Positions 37,380-46,461 of a DNA stretch of 64,000 bases are shown here, piece by piece. The notes under the pieces are model-generated. The model saw nothing but the letters and a program-made list of their open reading frames with translations, ran no database searches and was not told the DNA's origin. How positions within the stretch are numbered: position 1 is the stretch's first letter; each line of letters opens with the position of its first letter. The translations under genes and the position numbers were made by a program. This DNA comes from JAPUEK01 sp963815355 (GTDB taxonomy: Bacteria; Pseudomonadota; Alphaproteobacteria; Rhodobacterales; Rhodobacteraceae). The stretch spans positions 62,001 through 126,000 of the forward strand of contig CAWFGJ010000005.1 of assembly GCA_963815355.1 (NCBI GenBank). The letters run 5' to 3'.

Positions 37380-38282
37380 TCAGACGGGGCGACGCACAGG
37401 GCGGCGGGCAATCTGGGTTTCGCGGTGCCAGACATAAAGCCCCGCCACCACGATCACAAGCGCACCGATCACAGTCCAGAAGTCGGGCCACTCGCCATAG
37501 AGGGTAATGCCCCAAAAGGTGGCAAAGATGATGCCCACATAGGCAAAGGGTGCAACCGCCGAGGCTTCGGCCATTGAAAACGACCGGATGATGCACAGCT
37601 GAGCCGCCGATCCAAGGCAGGCAATCAGCGCCACCCGCCACAGATCGCTGGCGGCAAAGGGTGTCCAGACAAAGGGCAGGGCGAGTGCCGCAAAGCCCGT
37701 GCCGAGCAGGGCCGCGTGCAAGAGCGGCGTCCACGGGCTTTCGCGCGGCCCGACATGGCGCGTGAGCAGCGCATTGCCGGTGTAGCAGACCGCCGCCCCC
37801 AGCGGCAAAAGCGCGGCCGGTGTAAAGACCGACAGGCCGGGGCGGATCACGATCAGCGCGCCGACGAGTGCCGCGAGCACGCCAAACAACCGCCGGGGGC
37901 CAAGCCTTTCCCCCAGAAACAGCGTGGCGCCCAGCGTGATCAGCACCGGGTTGATGTCGGTCAGGGCCGTCGCCTCGGCCAGCCCGATATGGCCCAGCGA
38001 CAGAAAGAACAGCGAGGTCGCGCCCAATTGGCAGACAGAGCGGGCCAAGTGCAACCACGGGTGCTGGCTGCGCAGCACGGGCAGCACCCCGCGCGGGCCA
38101 CGGACCATCGCCAGCAGGCTCGCCACCACGATGGCCTGACCGGCAAAGCGGATGAAGACGATCTGCGGCGCGGGGTAGCGCGCGATCAGCCCTTTGGCGG
38201 TCGCATCCATCGCGGTAAACAGAAAGATTGCCAGCAGCATCAGCAAGATGCCCTTGGGCGTGTTATTGGCGGTATCGGTCAT
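37380..38282 (-). CDS. EamA/DMT-family membrane transporter
   Basis: A 300-residue ten-helix transporter with two EamA repeats. The first starts GILLMLLAIFLFTAMDATAK and the second near VCYTGNALLTRHV. Motifs such as FIRFAGQAIVV and LTDINPVLITLGATLFLGE fit the drug/metabolite superfamily. The substrate is not predictable. It is transcribed towards the acyltransferase gene. Confidence 0.85.
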   Translation of the reverse strand: MTDTANNTPKGILLMLLAIFLFTAMDATAKGLIARYPAPQIVFIRFAGQAIVVASLLAMVRGPRGVLPVLRSQHPWLHLARSVCQLGATSLFFLSLGHIGLAEATALTDINPVLITLGATLFLGERLGPRRLFGVLAALVGALIVIRPGLSVFTPAALLPLGAAVCYTGNALLTRHVGPRESPWTPLLHAALLGTGFAALALPFVWTPFAASDLWRVALIACLGSAAQLCIIRSFSMAEASAVAPFAYVGIIFATFWGITLYGEWPDFWTVIGALVIVVAGLYVWHRETQIARRPVRRPV

Positions 38283-38391
38283 TGCGGGCTTTCACGCAGG
38301 GGGTGGGCCGCAGATGACGGGCCTTTGTCGATTGTCTGACAACTGACGGTAGGGGCAAGGTCCGCGGGCTGCAAGGGGGCTTGGCGCGCGA

Positions 38392-38420
38392 ACCCCCGGC
38401 ACCGCAAAAGTGCCGGGGGT
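38392..38420 (-). terminator. Strong hairpin after the RND pump gene
   Basis: Perfect 11-base-pair stem ACCCCCGGCAC / GTGCCGGGGGT with a 7-base loop, 14 bases after the stop of the RND permease gene on the minus strand. There is no T tract, so it may protect the 3' end or act with Rho rather than as a classical terminator. Confidence 0.5.
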
Positions 38421-38433
38421 CGGTCAGGGTGGG

Positions 38434-41400
38434 TTATTCCGCCGCGCGCAGGCCCTCGGGCGGCGCTGGCCCCAAAAGCCGGGCGCGAAGGTCGGCCTGA
38501 TCGGCGGTAAGGATGCCAAGCCGTTCGGTCAGCGTGGCGGGGTCCAGCGCTTCGGGCTCTTCTTCGCCTTTGCCGATCATGCGGCTGAACAGCTTGCCCA
38601 GCAGGGCCGACAGATCATCCATGATCAGATAGAACGAGGGCACGATCACAAGGCTGAGCACGGTGGACACAATGATCCCGCCGATCACCGCCGTGGCCAT
38701 AGGTGCGCGAAAGGCGCCGCCTTCGCCCACACCAAGTGCTGAGGGCAACATGCCCGCCGACATGGCGATAGAGGTCATCACGATGGGCCGCGCCCGCTTG
38801 TGCCCGGCCTCGATCACCGCCTGCACGCGGTCCATGCCGCGGCGACGCATCTCGATGGCAAAGTCGATCAGCAGGATCGCGTTCTTGGTCACGATGCCCA
38901 TCAGCATCAGAATCCCGATCAGCACCGGCATCGACAGCGCGGCGTTGGTCAGCAGCAGGGCCGCAGCCACCCCGCCGATGGCCAAGGGCAGCGACAGCAG
39001 GATGGTAAAGGGCTGGATCACCGACTTGAACAGCAGGATCAGCACGGTCAGCACCAGCATCAACCCAAGGATCATCGCCTTGCCGAAAGAGGCGAACAAC
39101 TCTCCCTGAATTTCGGCATCCCCCGATTCTTGCAGGCGGGCGGTGCGTGGCAGCGGGGTGGCGGCGGCAATTTCCTTGAACCGCTCCGACGCGGTGCCAA
39201 GGGCCACACCCACTGGCAGGTTCGCCCCGATCGTGGCGCGGCGTTCCTTGTTCAGACGCTTCACCGTGGACGGGCCTTCCCCGATCACCACATCGGCCAC
39301 GCTCGACAGCGGCACCTGCGCGCCACTGGAGGTCGTGACCTTGAGCGCCCCGATCCGGGTCAGGTTCTCGCGTGAGGCGTCGTCCAGCCGCACCCGCACC
39401 GGGATCAGCCGATTGTCGATGGAAATCTTGGGCAAGGCCGCGTCAAAGTCACCGATGGTGGCCACGCGCAGCACGGCAGAGATCTGGTCGGTGGTAACTC
39501 CCAGACGGGCCGCCTCGGCGGTGCGCGGTCGGATCTGGATTTCCGGCCGGGGCAGTGCGCCTTCGGAGGCCACGTTGGCCAGGGCCGGATCCCCGCGCAA
39601 CGCCTCTTCCAAAGCGGCCACGGCCCCGTTCAGGTCGGCCTCATTGGCGGCAAGGATGGAATAAGAGATGTCCCGCTCGCCCCGGTCGTTCAGTTTAAAG
39701 GCGCGGATGTCGGGGATCACGGCAAGCCGGCGGAAAATTTCGGCCTCGATCACGTTTTGCGGGATGGAGCGGCCTTCGTTCTTCACCTCTGGCACCAAGC
39801 CGCCGATGAGCGGCAGGCGGCGGCCCAGTTGCGACAGCTTAAGCGTCAGCCGCGGGTCCAGCCGGTCCAGAAGCACCGTAACCGAGGCGCGGCGGATATC
39901 CAGATCGCCGGTGGGCGAGGTGCCGCCCAGCACGAAGACATTGGCGATCCCTTCCACATCCTTGATCACGGCCAGCATGGCTTGGGTGGTGCGGTCGGTT
40001 TCCGCCAGCGTTGAGCCGGGCGGCAGTTCGACAGAGATCGACACCCGGCTGACATCCTCGGGCGGCAGGAACGACCCCGGCACCTGCAGCATCGCTGCGA
40101 CAGAAATGATCACCACCACAATTGCCGCCATCATCGTCAGATAGTAGCGGCCAAAGCGCGGCTGGAAGCGGCGTTTGCCCAAGGGCACGGTGAAGGGCAG
40201 CTTCCACGAGCCGTTGGTGGCGCGCACAAAGCGCAGGTAGTTGCGCATGATCAGGCCATCGGCCGCCTCATGATCGCCGCCCGCATCCTTGGCCCGCATA
40301 AGATAGGCGGCCATCATCGGGGTGATCAATCGCGCGACCAGCAGCGAGAACATCACCGAGATCGCCACCGTCAGGCCGAACTGCCGGAAATATTGGCCCG
40401 GAATCCCGGCCATGAACGACACCGGCACAAAGACCGCGATGATGGTGAAGGTGGTGGCGATCACGGCAAGGCCGATCTCGTCCGCCGCCTCAACCGCGGC
40501 GCGGTAGGGGGTTTTGCCCATGCGGATATGGCGGGCGATGTTTTCAATCTCGACGATGGCATCGTCGACAAGGATGCCGGTGGCCAGCGTGATCGCAAGG
40601 AAGGACACAAGGTTCAGCGAGAACCCCATCAGGTCCATCGCCCAGAAGGTCGGGATCGCCGAAAGCGGCAGCGCCACCGCCGCGATGAAGGTCGCGCGCC
40701 AGTTCCGCAAGAACACCAGCACCACAAGGATCGCCAGAACGGAGCCTTCGATCAGCGTGTTCAGGGCACTTTCATAGTTGCCGTAGGTGTAGAAAACCGT
40801 CTCATCCACCAGCTTGATCGCCACTTCGGGGTGATCGGCGCGCACGGTGTCGAGCGTGGCATTCACCACCTCGGCGACCGACACCTCAGAGGCGCCTTTG
40901 GCGCGGAAGATCGCAAAGGTCACGACCTGCTCGCCGTTGAGCCGCGAGAAAGAGCGCAGTTCCTCATAGCTGTCGATGATCTGGCCCAGATCCGACAGCC
41001 GCACGTGCCGTCCCCCGGGCAGCGCGATTTCCACCTGTTTCAGCTTGGCCACGGTGGCGGCATCGCCAAGGGTGCGGATCGCCTGCTCGCCCGCGCCCAG
41101 TTCAGACCGGCCCGAGCCAAGGTTGATGTTGGCCGCGCGCAACTGGCCGCTGACGGCCTGGGCTGTGACGCCAAAGCTTTCCAGCCGGACCGGGTCCAGT
41201 TCCACCCGGATTTCCCGGTCGGCCCCACCATAGCGTTCGACCTTGCCAACCCCGGCCTTGCCTTGCAGCGCGCGTTTGACGGTATCATCGACGAACCAGG
41301 ACAGTTCCTCAAACGACAGCGACGGCGCCTGCACCGCAAAGGTCATGATCGCCTGGCCTTCGACATCAATGCGGGTCACGATGGGGGCATCCACATCGGC

Positions 41401-41760
41401 GGGCAGGTTGCCGCGCGCCCGGTCGATGGCGTCTTTCACATCCTGCACGGCCTTGTCGGTCGGAATCTCCATGCGGAATTCCACCGCCGTGGTAGAGATT
41501 CCGTCTGAAATCGACGAGGTGATGTTCTTTACCCCGGTGATGCCCGAGACGGCATCTTCGATTTCCTTGGTTACTTGCGTTTCCATCTCGGCCGGGGCGG
41601 CCCCTTGCTGGGCCACCGTCACCGCCACCAAGGGCACGTCGATGTTGGGAAAGCGGGTGATGGGCAGGGCGTTGAAGGACTGCCAGCCCAGTACCAGCAG
41701 CAGCACAAAGCCAAGCAGGGGCGCGACGGGATTGCGGATCGACCAAGCCGAGAAATTCAT
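38434..41760 (-). CDS. RND-family multidrug efflux permease
   Basis: A 1108-residue inner-membrane permease with twelve transmembrane segments and two large periplasmic loops. The proton-relay acidic pair is in GILVDDAIVEIENIARH, followed by the internal repeat near LMGIVTKNAILLIDFAIEMR. The start MNFSAWSIRNPVAPLLGF and the length fit the HAE-1 or broader AcrB-like group. It exports hydrophobic compounds to the outside together with an adaptor and an outer-membrane channel (not in the window). It lies 12 bases after the adaptor gene. Confidence 0.9.
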   Translation of the reverse strand: MNFSAWSIRNPVAPLLGFVLLLVLGWQSFNALPITRFPNIDVPLVAVTVAQQGAAPAEMETQVTKEIEDAVSGITGVKNITSSISDGISTTAVEFRMEIPTDKAVQDVKDAIDRARGNLPADVDAPIVTRIDVEGQAIMTFAVQAPSLSFEELSWFVDDTVKRALQGKAGVGKVERYGGADREIRVELDPVRLESFGVTAQAVSGQLRAANINLGSGRSELGAGEQAIRTLGDAATVAKLKQVEIALPGGRHVRLSDLGQIIDSYEELRSFSRLNGEQVVTFAIFRAKGASEVSVAEVVNATLDTVRADHPEVAIKLVDETVFYTYGNYESALNTLIEGSVLAILVVLVFLRNWRATFIAAVALPLSAIPTFWAMDLMGFSLNLVSFLAITLATGILVDDAIVEIENIARHIRMGKTPYRAAVEAADEIGLAVIATTFTIIAVFVPVSFMAGIPGQYFRQFGLTVAISVMFSLLVARLITPMMAAYLMRAKDAGGDHEAADGLIMRNYLRFVRATNGSWKLPFTVPLGKRRFQPRFGRYYLTMMAAIVVVIISVAAMLQVPGSFLPPEDVSRVSISVELPPGSTLAETDRTTQAMLAVIKDVEGIANVFVLGGTSPTGDLDIRRASVTVLLDRLDPRLTLKLSQLGRRLPLIGGLVPEVKNEGRSIPQNVIEAEIFRRLAVIPDIRAFKLNDRGERDISYSILAANEADLNGAVAALEEALRGDPALANVASEGALPRPEIQIRPRTAEAARLGVTTDQISAVLRVATIGDFDAALPKISIDNRLIPVRVRLDDASRENLTRIGALKVTTSSGAQVPLSSVADVVIGEGPSTVKRLNKERRATIGANLPVGVALGTASERFKEIAAATPLPRTARLQESGDAEIQGELFASFGKAMILGLMLVLTVLILLFKSVIQPFTILLSLPLAIGGVAAALLLTNAALSMPVLIGILMLMGIVTKNAILLIDFAIEMRRRGMDRVQAVIEAGHKRARPIVMTSIAMSAGMLPSALGVGEGGAFRAPMATAVIGGIIVSTVLSLVIVPSFYLIMDDLSALLGKLFSRMIGKGEEEPEALDPATLTERLGILTADQADLRARLLGPAPPEGLRAAE

Positions 41761-41772
41761 GTGGGCGCTCCG

Positions 41773-42963
41773 TCAGTTCGTGCTGATTGCGGTGGGAACG
41801 GGTGTGATGTGGTCGCCAGAGCGCACAAAGGCGGCGGCTTTGGTGACGATGGTGTCGCCAAGGGTCAGGCCCGAGACGATCTCAACCAGACCCGCGTCGC
41901 GGATGCCGGTCTGCACGTTAACCTGTTCGACCACCCCGTCCTTGACCCGCATGACCACCGCCGCACCCTCCGCAGAACCAACGGCGGTAACCGGAACGGC
42001 CATGGCCTGATGTTCGGCCACAAGGATCGTCGCCTCGACAAACATGCCGGGGCGTAAGGGGTTGTCGGCTGACAATGAGATGCGGGCGCGGCCCATGCGG
42101 GTGGCCGGGTCGATTCCCGGCTCTACCAGCCGGATGGTACCGCTCAGCGGGGCCGGGCTGCCCACCGCCTGCAAGGTTGCCGTCTGGCCAGGGGCAAGGC
42201 GCAGCAGATCGGCCTCGGCCACATCGGCGTGCAGTTCAAGCGCGGAATCGCGGATCAGCGTGAACATGGGTTGGCCCTGCGCGGTGGCGATGGCACCAAG
42301 CTGGGCGTTGCGGGCCGTGATCTCACCCGCGAAGGGGGCTTTCACCTCGGTCCGGGTCAGTTGCAGTTCGACATTGGCGATCTGCGCCTCGACCAGCGCC
42401 AGTTGCGCGCGGGCGGCCTCTAGCGTCTGCGTGGCCACCGCAATGCGCGCGCCCGCCGAAATGGCCGCCGATTGCGCGGTGTCAGCTGCGGTTTGCGAAA
42501 TGGTGCCCTGCGCTTTCAGGGCGGTGGCGCGGTCATTGGCCCGGATGGCCTGATCGGCGCTGGCCTGCACCTCTATCATCTGCGCCTCGGTCTGGGCGAT
42601 ATTGGCACGCGCCGCAGCCAGCGAGGCGGCAAGCTGGCTTTTCTGCAGACCCAACGTGGAGTTTGACAGCCGGGCCAGCACTTGGCCCGCGGTCACCTTG
42701 TCGCCCACATCGACAAAAAGCGCCTCGATGGGTTGGCCTTCAATCAAGGGGGCGACCTGCACCAACTCAACAGCGGTCACCAGACCAGCGGCCAGAACCC
42801 GGTCCGACAGCACGCGGCTTTCCACGGTCGAGACGGTAATGGCCGGCGCGACAGCGGCAGCTTGTGCTGCATCTGGGGGGGGCGTCTCGCCTTCGGCAAA
42901 GGCGGGGGCCGCCAGCAAGCTTGCGGCGGTCAACATGGGCAAGAGGGACAAAACAAGACGCAT
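41773..42963 (-). CDS. RND efflux periplasmic adaptor (membrane fusion protein)
   Basis: A 396-residue protein with a signal peptide (MRLVLSLLPMLTAASLLAAP), a barrel-sandwich domain interrupted by a long alpha-helical hairpin (about 95-190, rich in Ala/Gln), and a C-terminal beta-barrel with APFAGEITARNAQLGA. It bridges the RND permease and an outer-membrane channel. It lies between the TetR gene and the permease gene, so all three form one operon. Confidence 0.9.
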   Translation of the reverse strand: MRLVLSLLPMLTAASLLAAPAFAEGETPPPDAAQAAAVAPAITVSTVESRVLSDRVLAAGLVTAVELVQVAPLIEGQPIEALFVDVGDKVTAGQVLARLSNSTLGLQKSQLAASLAAARANIAQTEAQMIEVQASADQAIRANDRATALKAQGTISQTAADTAQSAAISAGARIAVATQTLEAARAQLALVEAQIANVELQLTRTEVKAPFAGEITARNAQLGAIATAQGQPMFTLIRDSALELHADVAEADLLRLAPGQTATLQAVGSPAPLSGTIRLVEPGIDPATRMGRARISLSADNPLRPGMFVEATILVAEHQAMAVPVTAVGSAEGAAVVMRVKDGVVEQVNVQTGIRDAGLVEIVSGLTLGDTIVTKAAAFVRSGDHITPVPTAISTN

Positions 42964-42965
42964 GA

Positions 42966-43595
42966 TCAGCCTTTCGGGCGGGTGTCGGCGATGAAATCCA
43001 GCGTCTGGTCCATCGTGCGGAGGATTAGGGCCAACAGGTCTTCGCGCAGCGCCGGGGGCTGGCTGGACAACATGGTGGCGGATTTGAACAGTAGGATTAG
43101 ATAGGCCGCATGGGCCCCAAAACGGTGCGCGGCTTCGGTTTCGCTAAGGCCGGTGGCGCGGGCGAAGACGCGGGTCAGAAAGCCACGGATCGTGTCTTCC
43201 ATGCCTTGGCAGGTGCTGCAGATGTCGGGCTTGCGTTGGGACGCGGCGGTGATTTCTGCCCAGATCTGGCCATCGGCGCAGTCTTGTTTTTCGCGGATGT
43301 GGGCGCGCAACATATGGCGCAGCGCCTCTAGGGGGACCGGGGCCTGCATCAGGCGGCCAAAGTCCTGTTCAATCTGGTTCAGGTCCGCCGCGATCAGCCC
43401 TTCGACGATGGCGGTCTTGGAGGGGAAATAGCGGTAGAAGTTGCCCGGGCTCATCCCCGCCGCGCGGGCAAGGTCCTGCATAGAGGCCCCGTCAAAGCCC
43501 TTTTCGGCAAAAGTGCCCCGGACTTTGCCGAGAATCTCGGCAATGCGATCCTCATGCTTTTGGTCTTGGGCGAGGGTTGGCGCGGTTTGGGGCAT
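42966..43595 (-). CDS. TetR/AcrR-family repressor of the efflux operon
   Basis: A 209-residue regulator with an N-terminal helix-turn-helix (ASMQDLARAAGMSPGNFYRYF, residues about 38-58) and a variable ligand-binding C-terminal domain containing three cysteines. First gene of the TetR-adaptor-permease operon. A perfect 22-base palindrome begins 31 bases upstream of its start, the normal place for an autoregulated operator. Confidence 0.9.
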   Translation of the reverse strand: MPQTAPTLAQDQKHEDRIAEILGKVRGTFAEKGFDGASMQDLARAAGMSPGNFYRYFPSKTAIVEGLIAADLNQIEQDFGRLMQAPVPLEALRHMLRAHIREKQDCADGQIWAEITAASQRKPDICSTCQGMEDTIRGFLTRVFARATGLSETEAAHRFGAHAAYLILLFKSATMLSSQPPALREDLLALILRTMDQTLDFIADTRPKG

Positions 43596-43625
43596 GGGGG
43601 AGGGGCTTTGCGGTCAGGTGGGGCG

Positions 43626-43647
43626 TGAGAATGAACGTTCATTCTCA
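43626..43647. promoter_or_regulatory. Perfect 22-base palindrome, TetR operator candidate
   Basis: Two 11-base arms, TGAGAATGAAC and its exact reverse complement, meet without a spacer. The core GAATGAACGTTCATTC is of the type bound by many TetR-family regulators. It lies 31 bases upstream of the TetR-adaptor-permease operon and 220 bases from the divergent fabF start. Repression lifted by the pump's substrates is the simplest reading. Confidence 0.8.
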
Positions 43648-43866
43648 AATATCACGCTTTGGGGGAAGGTCAAGGGCCGCGGAAGTGGCGACGCTGCCAA
43701 CCACCTGTTCACGGCTATCTGTGGCGGCTTTGGTTAAAGTCAACGTGACAGGCATAAAATCCGCTTTGGGGGAAAGCCTGCCGAGGGGCAGGGGGCACGG
43801 TTGCGCGATAAGATCGGGGCGTGTATCACCCGCAAAACGAGGATCGAAGGTTTCGGGGGGTCTGCT

Positions 43867-45126
43867 ATGCGTCGAGTGGTGGTCACAGGGCTTGGCATGG
43901 TTACGCCGCTGGCTTGCGGTGTGGAAGAAACCTGGAGCCGCCTGCTGGCCGGGCAATCCGGCGCAGGTCCGATCACGCGCTTTGATGCGACCAATGTGAT
44001 CACGCAATACGCTTGCGAAATCCCGGTGGGCGATGGCAGCGACGGCACCTTCAATGCCGACGACTGGATGGAACCGAAAGACCGGCGCAAGGTGGATGAC
44101 TTCATCCTTTACGGCATGACCGCCGCCGTGCAGGCCGTGCGCGATTCCGGCTGGGAGCCTGCGACCGAAGAGGACCGCTGCCGCACCGGTGTGATGATCG
44201 GGTCGGGCATCGGCGGGCTGAGCACGATCGCCGAAACCGCCGTGCTGATCAAAGAGCGCGGGCCGAAGCGGGTCTCGCCGTTCTTTATCCCCGGCTCGCT
44301 GATCAACCTGATCTCAGGTCAGGTGTCGATCCGCTTTGGCTTCAAAGGGCCGAACCATGCCGTGGTGACCGCCTGTTCGACCGGTGCCCATGCCATCGGC
44401 GACGCGGCCCGGCTGATCCAGTGGGGCGATGCGGATGTGATGGTGGCGGGCGGGGCCGAAAGCCCGATCTCGGAAATCGGCATCGCGGGCTTTAACGCCT
44501 GCAAGGCCTTGTCCACCAAGCGCGCCGATGATCCGACCAAGGCCAGCCGCCCCTATGACGCGGACCGCGATGGGTTCGTGATGGGTGAGGGTGCGGGCGT
44601 GGTCGTGCTGGAAGAATACGAACACGCCAAGGCGCGCGGTGCCAAGATTTACGCCGAGGTGTTGGGCTACGGCCTGTCGGGCGACGCCTATCACATCACC
44701 GCCCCTGCCGAAGACGGCGATGGCGGTTTCCGGTCCATGCAGATGGCGCTGAAGCGCGCCGGACTGACGCCCGCGGACATCGACTATATCAACGCCCACG
44801 GCACCTCGACGATGGCCGACACGATTGAACTGGGCGCGGTTGAGCGGCTGATGGGGGATGCGGCGGCAGGGGCAACCATGTCGTCCACCAAATCCTCCAT
44901 CGGGCATTTGCTGGGCGCTGCGGGCGCTGTTGAGGCGATTTTCTGCGTGCTGGCGCTGCGGGATCAGATCGCCCCGCCGACGATCAACCTTGATAATCCG
45001 GCGGTCACGCCCAAGCTTGACCTTGCCCCCAACAAGGCAGTCAATCGCAAGATCGACGTGGCGCTGTCCAACTCTTTCGGCTTTGGCGGCACCAATGCGA
45101 GCCTTGTCCTCGGCAAGGTGCGCTGA
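43867..45126 (+). CDS. fabF: 3-oxoacyl-[acyl-carrier-protein] synthase II
   Basis: A 419-residue condensing enzyme of fatty acid elongation. The active-site Cys170 lies in VVTACSTGAHAIGD, with catalytic histidines in NAHGTST and SSIGHLLGAAGA and a C-terminal NSFGFGGTNASL. It condenses malonyl-ACP with acyl-ACP. An in-frame ATG exists at 43861-43869 only as 43867; an earlier start at 43801 would add 22 non-family residues. mltG begins two bases after the stop. Confidence 0.95.
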   Translation: MRRVVVTGLGMVTPLACGVEETWSRLLAGQSGAGPITRFDATNVITQYACEIPVGDGSDGTFNADDWMEPKDRRKVDDFILYGMTAAVQAVRDSGWEPATEEDRCRTGVMIGSGIGGLSTIAETAVLIKERGPKRVSPFFIPGSLINLISGQVSIRFGFKGPNHAVVTACSTGAHAIGDAARLIQWGDADVMVAGGAESPISEIGIAGFNACKALSTKRADDPTKASRPYDADRDGFVMGEGAGVVVLEEYEHAKARGAKIYAEVLGYGLSGDAYHITAPAEDGDGGFRSMQMALKRAGLTPADIDYINAHGTSTMADTIELGAVERLMGDAAAGATMSSTKSSIGHLLGAAGAVEAIFCVLALRDQIAPPTINLDNPAVTPKLDLAPNKAVNRKIDVALSNSFGFGGTNASLVLGKVR

Positions 45127-45128
45127 GC

Positions 45129-46307
45129 ATGTGGCGCGCGGTTGCGTCCAACGCCCTGACGCTGTTCATCGTCTTGCTGGTGGTGGCCGCGGGGCTGCTG
45201 GCTTGGGGGCGGCAGGTCTATAACGGGCCGGGCTCTTTGGCCGAGGCCATTTGCTTTCGGGTGGAAAAGGGCGCGAGCCTGAGCCAGGTCAGCCGGGCGT
45301 TGCAGGATCAGGGCGCGGTGTCGGATGCACGGATTTTCCGGATCGGTGCGGATTACTCGGCCAAGGCGGGGCGGCTGAAATTCGGCAGCTATCTGCTGAC
45401 GCCGGGGGCGTCGATGGGGCAGGTGCTTGAGGAACTGACCCAGGGTGGTCAGTCGACCTGCGGGCGTGAGGTTAACTTCCGCATCGGCATTGCAACCGCG
45501 GATGTGATCCTGCGTGAGTTGGACCCGACCTCCAACCGCTATGTTGAGGTGGTCAAGTTCAACCCGGCCACCGAAGCGGCCCCTGCGGCCTATCTGGATG
45601 CGGCCCAGCAGCCGGACCTGCGGTGGCGCGTCACGCTGGCCGAAGGTGTGACCAGCTGGCAGGTGGTCGAAGCGCTGAAACGCGCGGATTTCCTGCAAGG
45701 GGCAATCAAGGCGGTGCCAGCCGAGGGCACGCTGGCCCCCGACAGCTATGAGGTCGAAACGGGGGGGGACAGGGCTGCACTGATCGCCGAGATGGAACGG
45801 CGCCAGTCCGTCGTGCTTGCCGACCTTTGGGCCGCGCGCGCCGAAGGGGTGCCCTACAAGACTCCCGAAGAGGCACTGACGATGGCCTCTATCGTGGAAA
45901 AGGAAACCGGTATCGCTGAAGAGCGCCGTCAGGTCGCAAGCGTGTTCGTCAACCGGCTGGCGCAGGGCATGAAGCTGCAGACCGACCCCACGGTCATCTA
46001 TGGCATCACCAAGGGCGAGGGCGTTCTGGGCCGCGGTCTGCGCCAAAGCGAGTTGCGCCGCGAGACGCCCTACAACACCTATGTGATCGACGGATTGCCG
46101 CCCGGTCCCATCGCCAATCCCGGCAAGCTGAGCATCGAGGCCGCACTGAACCCGGACACGACGGATTACCTGTATTTCGTCGCCAATGGCACCGGCGGCC
46201 ATGCGTTTGCCACCACTCTGGCCGAGCACAACGAAAACGTCACCAAATGGCGCGCGATCGAGGCCCAGCAGGGCACCGAAGGGGCGACAGGCGTGCAGGG
46301 CAACTAA
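45129..46307 (+). CDS. mltG: Endolytic murein transglycosylase MltG
   Basis: A 392-residue membrane-anchored protein: one transmembrane segment (about 9-26), a LysM-like domain, and the YceG catalytic domain with the glutamate in MASIVEKETG and the segments DPTVIYG and YNTYVIDGLPPGPIANPG. MltG cuts nascent glycan strands in the periplasm and limits their length. It starts two bases after fabF; the fabF-mltG pair is a common alphaproteobacterial arrangement. Confidence 0.95.
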   Translation: MWRAVASNALTLFIVLLVVAAGLLAWGRQVYNGPGSLAEAICFRVEKGASLSQVSRALQDQGAVSDARIFRIGADYSAKAGRLKFGSYLLTPGASMGQVLEELTQGGQSTCGREVNFRIGIATADVILRELDPTSNRYVEVVKFNPATEAAPAAYLDAAQQPDLRWRVTLAEGVTSWQVVEALKRADFLQGAIKAVPAEGTLAPDSYEVETGGDRAALIAEMERRQSVVLADLWAARAEGVPYKTPEEALTMASIVEKETGIAEERRQVASVFVNRLAQGMKLQTDPTVIYGITKGEGVLGRGLRQSELRRETPYNTYVIDGLPPGPIANPGKLSIEAALNPDTTDYLYFVANGTGGHAFATTLAEHNENVTKWRAIEAQQGTEGATGVQGN

Positions 46308-46461
46308 GCGCCCTGTTCGCCGCCTGATTTTGCACCCGCCCTTCGACGCCTTTGGCGCAGGCCCTGTGTCGCCGTTCTGCCCGTCGGGGAAGGATTTCCA
46401 TTCCTTGACAGGTGCGCGCCACGGGGCATAGCCTTTCCCCATTGGTTTTAAGAGGATTGGG

